The position numbers were made by a program, and so were the translations under genes. A stretch of 64,000 nucleotides of DNA from Diplonema papillatum. Lineage: Eukaryota > Euglenozoa > Diplonemea > Diplonemida > Diplonemidae. Shown here in pieces: positions 56,966-64,000 of the stretch. Positions within the stretch are counted from its first letter, which is position 1, and the number at the start of each line of letters is the position of its first letter. The notes under the pieces are model-generated. The model was not told the origin of the DNA, did not search any database, and saw only the letters and a list, made by a program, of their open reading frames with translations. The stretch is taken from NCBI GenBank assembly GCA_030068145.1, contig JAPJBO010000053.1, positions 372,001-436,000 of the forward strand. The letters run 5' to 3'.

Positions 56966-57544
56966 CGTCAATATGTGCTCTGAGTGTTCTCAAGAGTGGT
57001 GGTTCCTTTTTACGAAGACCGGTGCAGCAGCTCGGGGCCACTTCAGAACGGATCTAGCAGGCGACCCGGGAAACCCTCCCCTTTTGCAACCCCTGGGGAA
57101 CGGGAGAAAGCCTGCTGCAACAGGGCCCATCGAAGCATCCAGTAGCTGGTTTACTGTGATCCGCAGTTTCCCTCAGGATAGGTTGGGATCAGATACAGGG
57201 GTTACGCCGTGGTGAACCGAAGAATTCGACATTAGGGAAATCGCTTCCTAGACCCCCTTCTCCAACTTCAAGCGTCGAACCCTGGTTCTAGTTGGGCCCC
57301 TTCTGATAGCCGGGCCGAGTGTTGTTTTGTTGTAGTGGTCCCCACGTGCGTTTTGCTTTCAGGCTGTTTTTTGCTTTAAGGAGCCGACGCTTGTCGGTTG
57401 ACGGTGTGAGGGAAAAAAGTTGGTACGGAGAGTTCGGAACAAGAGGGCTGGCAAGGTTGCGGTTCAGCTTGAAGAACCGCCTTCCGGCAAGGTGGCGAGC
57501 GATACCTCGTCAGATCTCCGTGTTGTCAGGTGAATCGACATTCT

Positions 57545-58140
57545 ATAGAGGGTGAGTTTGCTTAGAGGTCCGGGGTTTAAAGTCTCCGGGTGACCATTGC
57601 CGCAAAGGTTCCTTTAAGGTATCGTGTACTAGCATGCGTATCGTATCTGCGGTAGTGGCAGTACGTGTCCCCGCGTTCTTCTTTGGAGTTAAAGTTCGCT
57701 CGAGATTCCGGGATTTTAGGGTCTCCATGTGACCTTTGTGACATGGGTTCTCTTATAGCAAGTAAGGGCTACGTGGGTGCAGGTTGTGTCTTTGGTGGAC
57801 AGTTTCACCATAATGGCTAGCCATGTCCGAGAGTGGTTGTGACCGATACCTAGGTAGTCTTGGGACCCCCGCGTTCTTTAGAATTGAAGTTCGCTTGAGA
57901 TTCCGGAATTTGAGGGTCTCCATGTGACCTTTCTTAAATGGGTTCTCTTAGAGGAAGTAAGGACTATGTGGGTGCAGGTTGTGCCTTTGGTGGACAGTTT
58001 CAATGGCTAGCCATGCCCGAGAGTGGTTGTGACCGACACCTCCTTCGAGGGAAGTAGTCTTGGGACCCCCACGTTCGTTAGAATTTAAGTTCGCTTGAGA
58101 TTCCGGGATTTTAGGCCTCCGTGTGACCTTTGTTAATCTT
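57545..58140 (+). repeat. Repeat B family in a 195-bp tandem array
   Basis: A first partial unit at about 57555, then units starting near 57682, 57876 and 58077. Each holds AAGTTCGCTTGAGATTCCGG, TCTCCATGTGACCTTT, GGGTTCTCTTA and TGGCTAGCCATG-C/T-CCGAGAG, GTTGTGACCGA. Here the 55-bp B motif is the head of a longer unit of about 195 bp. Confidence 0.85.
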
Positions 58141-58447
58141 TGTGGGAAGTGGTCTCCACTGATTCGACTGCTGCGTGCGCACGGGAGTTTTCCGAAAAGT
58201 AGATGATGTTGAAACGGTCTTGTACAGGTATCACGAAGCTGTGTTCGGCCGGGGTCCTTCTGGGGACCTGGCCTTTTGGGACGTTTTCCGGCCGTTCTTT
58301 TCAACCCACACCGATCTAGAGCCAGTTTTTCGGCATTTTCTGCAATGGTTTTTGTTCCCCCTGTGCAGTGTGCCCGCGATCAGCCGGCTTGGTCGGCTGA
58401 TTTAATTTCGAGCTTTCTTTTTACCGGCAGACTCGTACGAAATCAGC

Positions 58448-58748
58448 TTTTTGGTACCAGGGAAAGCCTGCTACACGGGAGCCAATCTTCACGTGTTCGG
58501 CGGTACTGCAGAGCCACGGGCCTACGGGTCAAAGGGCTACCGATTTCCCAAACTAAAGCATCAGGGCGTGGCGCACCTTGGGGCTTGGCGCTCGCGCTGG
58601 ACACAAGCTCGTCGAGACGGTCGGCCACAGGGCAGAGCGGACGGGGTTGTGGCACTGTGCTGCCTCCGACTCAAGCTTTGCAAGCTGTGGTTGACTGTCA
58701 CGTTCCTGGACCAGGAGCAGCGTTTTTCTTGTCCTCTCTTCTCTTCTT
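58448..58748 (+). mobile_element. SINE-like element S, copy 4, with 24-bp target duplication
   Basis: TTTTTGGTACCAGGG to TTCTTGTCCTCTCTTCTCTT, flanked by CCGGCAGACTCGTACGAAAT (58424) and CCGGCAGACTAGCACGAAAT (58749), 24 bp with two differences. A duplication of this length points to target-primed reverse transcription rather than a cut-and-paste transposon. Confidence 0.85.
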
Positions 58749-59029
58749 CCGGCAGACTAGCACGAAATCAGCCGATTTTCATCTGTGTAACTTTGTCTAT
58801 GCCGCCCATGGGGCGAATCAGCTTGCACAAACCGGCAAGATGTTGTCGCAAAACCTTGTTGATCGGCAGACCTTCCGAAAATCAGCCGGCTGAGTATCAG
58901 CCGGCTGATGGTCAGTTTTTCAAGATTTCTTTTTTTTTCCCCCGGCTGAAATCAGCCGCTTTTTTCCCTAGCGCGGACACTGCCCCTGTGGGGTTGGGTA
59001 CTTGCCGGGCCTGTTTTGTGGCGGATCTT

Positions 59030-59094
59030 GGATCCTGCCAGTAGTCATATGCTTGTTTCAAGGATTAAGCCATGCAAGCCTCAGAGTAAATTGC
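59030..59094 (+). pseudogene. Fragment of the 18S (SSU) rRNA 5' end
   Basis: GATCCTGCCAGTAGTCATAT, GCTTG and GATTAAGCCATGCA are the universally conserved first helices of eukaryotic 18S rRNA. Changes such as TTTCAAGG for TCTCAAAG and AAGCCTCAGAG for TGTCTCAGT show decay or divergence. The next bases are not 18S, so only about 65 nt are present. It is not a functional rRNA gene. Confidence 0.85.
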
Positions 59095-61084
59095 CAACGA
59101 TGCGGTGCCAAGACTGGCCGGACAAGCCAGGACAACTTCGAACCACCCGCCGGAGGATCTGACGTCAACGATTTTGCGAGGGAACCACACCAGGTTTCTT
59201 GTCACTCAACCCACAGGGACTTTTAACTCGCTGTTCGAACGCAACCGGTCTCTGGATACGCTGGCGGCGCACTCTTCGCTTGTTCTGAAGGGATCGCCCT
59301 GCGGATCAGGGCCTGGGGCGCTCCCGCGTGGAGCTTCCGCAGCGGCATGCATGCTGACGTCGGCAGCACGTCGTTTCGCCAGTTGGTTGCGACCAGCATT
59401 GCACGTGCAATCGCCTTCGAAAGACGCGAAGGCCCCGAGGTACCTGCGTTGGACAGTGCGTCGACGAATGCTCGGCACGGCATCCGGCCTCACAATGTGA
59501 AGGATGGGGGTCTAAATGTATCGGCACGAAACCCATTCAGTCGGGGTGATACCGGAGAATCTGTGTGGGTGGTTCCGGTTTTGGTTTGGAGTTTTTTACA
59601 TAAGCGCCAGCTTGGAAGGAAATGCTCGACAATAGCTGCCAGACAAAGAACCGAAGGGATCCCAAGCGCTGTAACTACCGAACCACTTGTTGAACGGGCG
59701 TGAGGTCATGCGGGTCTACCCCAACACGACAAATCACACAAACACAACAGGTCAAAGTCCTGAGTGAGAAAACAACACACGATGGTGCAAGCGAAGAACA
59801 AAACAGATTGTGTTTGTATTGTATTTTTCCCCTCTACCTCTATATTTCCTCCCTTCCATTCGGAGTCAAGGCAGCTACGTCGAGTATTTCCTCCCGAGGT
59901 TGTCTGTGCACGATCCACCTGTTCACGGGGGTTCACAGGCATAACGTGGGATCGCGTGGTAATACAGTTTTGAACAAGGTATTGTTGTGCAACATAGCAT
60001 GCGAAATCGCTTGCTATTTCCATAACAGGTGGTCGTGTAGGACAAAACGAGGGCAAGACCTTCCTCTACGAAGCCCAGCCCTTTAGGTCTATCGCAACTA
60101 TGATTTGCAGTGGGTGTCTGGATTGTTTTGTTCGAGTCATAGGAGCACACCTCTTCCCAAAACAGAGCACGGAGATCGCGTTCTTTAACGTCTCGCGTAT
60201 CGAATGTCCAGTCGATGGCCTGCGTGTGGTTTTGGAGTTGCCAATCGAGCGTATCCCTCCCGCGTTGTGACAACAAATGAACGAGTCCCGCCAACTACTA
60301 GTGGGGCCTCATCAGCCTGCACAACACGCTGGGCCTGCATCCTTCTAGCGTACACGATACTTTTAAGCGACCAACAACATACTGTGGTAACACTCACGCT
60401 CTTGCTTACCTACCACCATCCATCCCTTGCTTTCCGTGTTTAAAGGCGCCACGACGGAGATGTGGAAAATCCATAAAAATCATTGATATGGTTCGTTTCT
60501 ACTCATCCTTTTTCGCAGCACTGACGCTGGAGCCATTCGAAGCACAAGTGCACGGAGGACGATATTGTGTGTGAGCAGATGCGTCAACGCACCAGCTTTT
60601 GATAAGGATGACGGGCGACGGCATGTTTTGTTCATTTAACGGGTGAGGATAGTACGCTGCCATCGATCGGGTTCTTGACAAACTGCATTTGTTAGACTAA
60701 AGAATCGAAGAAACACGCTACCGCTTTGTCGGGAATGTCGTCAACGTCGTCTTCCTCGTCGTAGAGATGCGTGAAGAACGGGTGCTGTGATGGGTGCGTA
60801 GGTGCAAACGCGCAAAACGATAAGGGCGAGCACGATACAACTACAAGAATGAGTGCGTTCTTTGAACGGGTGCGCCCAGCACCAAATGTTTATTGAAGTG
60901 TTTACAGTACGCAATGCACGTCCTAGCCGTCGGATGGTATTGAGTATTCCAAGTAATTCCTACAAAGCAGGTGCTTACAAAAGTAGTTTTGTTTGTGCGT
61001 CGTGTGAACCTCCTGTCTTAAGTGATTGAGCGCAGCACGCTGCCATCCGACGCTTTTGACGTGGGCGAGACAAGCAAACTTGTG
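59095..61084. other. No gene recognised; small repeat pieces
   Basis: 60625-60700 repeats 19330-19405 (GCTGCCATCGATC, TTCTTGACAAAC). 60955-60980 is a right-end piece of family A (TTCCTACAAAGCAGGTGCTT). Minus frames 60185-60397 and 59923-60294 adjoin and look somewhat protein-like (RSFVVTTREGYARLA) but match nothing I know. Confidence 0.4.
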
Positions 61085-61222
61085 TGTTTGTTGAACGCTT
61101 ACGCCCGCCACTGAACCTAAATTCACCTGTGTATCGTGTGGGCTACAGCACATTTACCTCCTTTGATATTTTGCAGCTGGCAGCTTCCTCAAGTATTCCC
61201 TACAAAGCAGGTGCTTATACAA
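61085..61222 (+). mobile_element. MITE family A, short form
   Basis: From GTTGAACGCTTACGCCCGCC to AAAGCAGGTGCTTATAC, about 138 bp; the same length class as 26684-26826. Confidence 0.75.
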
Positions 61223-61231
61223 AAACCGTAC

Positions 61232-61460
61232 ACCGCGAGAGTAGGAGAAAGTAGAAAGGGAAACTAGAGTTTTCGTTGACCGCACTACCCTGAGCCCAAA
61301 TCCTGGACGTGGGTTCAGGTGGCAAATTTGGCAAATGATCATGATCAGAAGGTCCTACTTGGGCGGTTCAGTTTCCTCACACATTGCATGTGGCTAAAAA
61401 CCGTACACCGCGAGAGTAGGAGAAAGTAGAAAGGGAAACTAGCGTTTTCGTTGACCGCAC
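61232..61460. repeat. 70-bp direct repeat flanking a short spacer, beside the DIRS-type element
   Basis: AAAACCGTACACCGCGAGAG through GTTTTCGTTGACCGCACT occurs at 61233-61301 and again at 61392-61460. The first copy with its spacer is also found inverted at 36175-36348. Confidence 0.8.
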
Positions 61461-61542
61461 TTGGGGCCCTATGGGACCGCGGAGCGGCAGAGCAGACGCA
61501 GTCGTGGCACATTGAACTACAGGCTACCTCGTGACGTGAAAG

Positions 61543-64000
61543 TCACCGCGACATACCCGTGCCATACATGGTGCCAACCAAACTGCACATGCGCCGGGAC
61601 ATCAGGACAGCCCCAAGCAACGACTTCTCTATTAGCGAGGAGCCATGGAACCAACCCCGGGTAAACGGGTCAGCCTTTTGGATCTCAGTCGAGACCCAAA
61701 CCGGCTCGAGCTGCAACGACCCTGCCGCCACAAGATCAAAAAGCAAGCAGAGGATCTCGTTGGCCAGGTAGTTCTTGCTGTGGCCCTTTCGCAAAGCGAA
61801 AACCACCGCCTGGTTGTCCACCATGAGGCGGAATTTCTTACCGGGCATCTCGTCAGCAGCTAACCATACCGCCTGCAACGCCGCAAGCAGCTCCTTGATG
61901 AAGATGTGCTCCCTGGGCGGTAAGAACACATCCTGAATCACCCGTCGGGGGGTGGTCTCGAGCAGGACAGCCCACTCTGCATCCGAAGCGTCGGACCAGC
62001 CGATCACGGACTGTAAATCGGGCGACCTCGCACACCATTCGTTTGTGCGGAGCGAGGCAAGAGCACGCCGCACGTCTTCCACCGTCGAAAAGGGGACGTC
62101 CAACGGGGAGTCCCAACCGCGCTCGCCGGATCCGACCTGGGACGCGAGGCGGCGAACAAACGACAGTGCTGAGCGCATGTAGCACAGAGGACGACCGGTG
62201 GTGAAACAAAACCACACAAATGAGCCGAAAACCTTGAAAAAGGTCCGGGGCGTCGTGCCCCCGGAGAGCACGGCTCGGAGGTCATCGGCTTCGAGCAGCT
62301 TCAGCACCCAAGATGGCGACGATCGAAACCTCGGTGGGTCCGCCGCAAGGTCAAACTCCAGCCCGAGGGCCTCGAAACGCTGCATCGGAACCCCGAAAGT
62401 CTCGTCCGCGGTGTTCAATTCCACTCGAGCGACTTCGCAACGCTCGAGGAGCGCAGCAAAACGCCCAGTGGCTTCTTGTTTCGAGGCCCCGACCGCAAAA
62501 AAGTTGTCCACCCAGCAGACGCCGTCTTCTTCGGGGAGGAGTACGAGAGATGAGCGCTGGGCTATGCACGGGGCCCAGTTCCAGCCCATGCACATCACCT
62601 CCAGAGTGCAGCGCGTGTATGCGCCTCTCCGCGCGGCGAGGTTCGCCCCGAAGTACTTCCTTATTGCAGCTCCCAAAGGGAACTGGTAGAAGTAACTGAC
62701 GGCATCAGCTTCGACCACATACGAAGCCTGCAGGAAACGTGCGATCACGTCCCGCACGTCCGGTAGGAACATCGCGGGCGGCTTCTGCATCAGCGCGTTC
62801 AGCTTCCGACCGTCACACACGAGGCGCAAACCACCGGACTTCTTCGGCACCGTGAACGCGGGAAGCACGACGCTCTGCCGGGACGGCGACGTGTCCATCA
62901 CTCCAAACTCCCTCAACTGGTCGAGGTGTCCGAGCATCCCACGGGATATCCCCCGAGATAAACCGCGCTCAGACTCCAAACACTCCAACGCACCCGGTCT
63001 CAGCGCCGCCTTGAACGCGTCCTCGGAGACGATGGTGTCGATGACGCCGTGTAGCAGCCCCCGTGTGTCCAGGGAACGGAGTGCGTCCACATCGACCCGG
63101 GAACACGAGATCCTCGCAAGGCTCCCCTCCTGCCTCTCAGAGGGAGGTCCGACTTTCCCCCCGGCGACTCGCACGCAAAGGGAGCCGCTGTACGGGAAAT
63201 CGACATCGGGGGCGTCGTCAGAGTCGAAAGAAGGGGGGTCGTAGCACAGCGGAAAATCGGGAAATTTCGGGCGACGGGGCGGAGGTGGCCGGAGGATCGA
63301 CGGGAAATGGGGAGATAGCAAAGGCTGTGGGACTCCGCTCAGAGCTTCCGGGACGCTGCCGCCGTCTCGGCTGCCAAGGCAATCTTCCCCGCGGGGAGGT
63401 ACCTCACCAGAGCCTCGATCGAGCTGTGCCGCGTGACCCTCCGTATCTCCTCCAAGCTGAGGCCCGCGTCGAGCAGTGACGCAGCCGCCCCCCGCCGCAG
63501 AGAGTGGCCCGTCAGACCCTTTCGGACACGCTTCAGCGCAGCCGACATGCGCCTGTACGACGTCGCCAGCAGCCGATCCTGGGGCGCCTTGCGCCTCAGT
63601 TTCTTCTCGAGGATGCTGTCGAGGTGTTCCGGAAGAACTATCCCCGTCGTCACCCCGAGTTTGAACGGGTCGGACTTCGTGTCCGACCAGTTGATGGCCA
63701 GGAAGTCCTTCTGCCGAGTGACATCGCCGGCCTTCAACCCCGTCACGTCGGCCACCCTGGCCGCACCCCTCCAAGCCAACGCCAGAGCCAGCATCGTATC
63801 GGTGTGCCGCTCCCGCGCGATGGCCTTCGCCACGTCCTCCTCCGTCGCCGGAAGAGCCTGCTTCTGCGGGCGCAGTGCACCCTGCCTCTTGAGCGAGCGC
63901 TCGAAATCGCGCAGGGCCTGCGAGTCTAAAGGGACCCCTACCCGCTTTTCCGCCGACTTCACGTTCTGCACGTACTGCAGCGCTGTTGACGTCGAGATCC
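61543..64000 (-). mobile_element. DIRS-type retroelement: tyrosine recombinase plus reverse transcriptase-RNase H
   Basis: Minus strand. A tyrosine recombinase frame (63971 to 63339, entering from the right edge) shows the family boxes: Arg in ALAWRGAARVADVTGL, HSLRR and a C-terminal RHSSIEALVRYL with the likely nucleophilic Tyr. It overlaps a second frame (to 61543) that carries reverse transcriptase blocks (FTVPKKSGGLRLVCDGRKLN; MGWNWAPC) and an RNase H domain (GWSDASDAEWAVLL; LMVDNQAVVFALRKGHS). Such recombinase-using retroelements integrate through a circular DNA form. The reading frames look long and fairly young, but the element leaves the window, so its wholeness and age cannot be judged. 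Its inner end lies near 61.46-61.54 kb. Confidence 0.85.

Overview
The window looks like nuclear DNA of a microbial eukaryote (a protist). The protein genes are GC-rich, long and almost without introns. They encode eukaryotic families: a mitochondrial carrier, a P4-type lipid flippase, an F-box/JmjC protein and a very large beta-helix protein. Between them lie wide gene-free stretches full of microsatellites, minisatellites and small inverted-repeat transposons. A piece of an 18S rRNA 5' end is also present. One-way gene order and heavy repeat load would suit an alveolate such as a dinoflagellate relative, but the sequence alone does not fix the lineage.

Layout. 1-6467: a giant right-handed beta-helix gene on the minus strand, running off the left edge. 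6.5-25.4 kb: no host gene seen; it holds a (GT)n tract, a 1.4-kb TIR element carrying a retroelement fossil, several MITE and SINE-like copies and a long (CT)n tract. 25.4-26.4 kb: a mitochondrial carrier (minus). 26.8-45.5 kb: a transposon graveyard. Its centrepiece is a 5.5-kb TIR element (29288-34786) inserted in a copy of a common MITE and itself carrying a 1.86-kb TIR element; both insertions show 5-bp target duplications. Next come nested AT-rich palindromic arrays at 38.1-41.3 kb. 45.5-46.0 kb: a decayed leucine-rich-repeat gene (plus) tail-to-tail with a P4-ATPase flippase (minus, 45980-49712). Just upstream, the flippase 5' end is partly duplicated. 52.1-53.5 kb: an F-box/JmjC oxygenase gene (minus), with a roughly 250-bp tandem repeat array over its upstream region. 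54.7-55.4 kb: a nearly perfect 113-bp minisatellite. 56-61 kb: MITEs, SINE-like copies, a 195-bp tandem repeat and the 18S fragment. 61.5-64 kb: a DIRS-type tyrosine-recombinase retroelement running off the right edge.

The host genes do not form an obvious pathway; they are unrelated housekeeping or regulatory functions. All four recognised intact host genes are on the minus strand. The most informative part of the window is its mobile-element record: at least eight distinct repeat families, several with clean ends and target duplications, and clear nesting that gives a relative insertion order.
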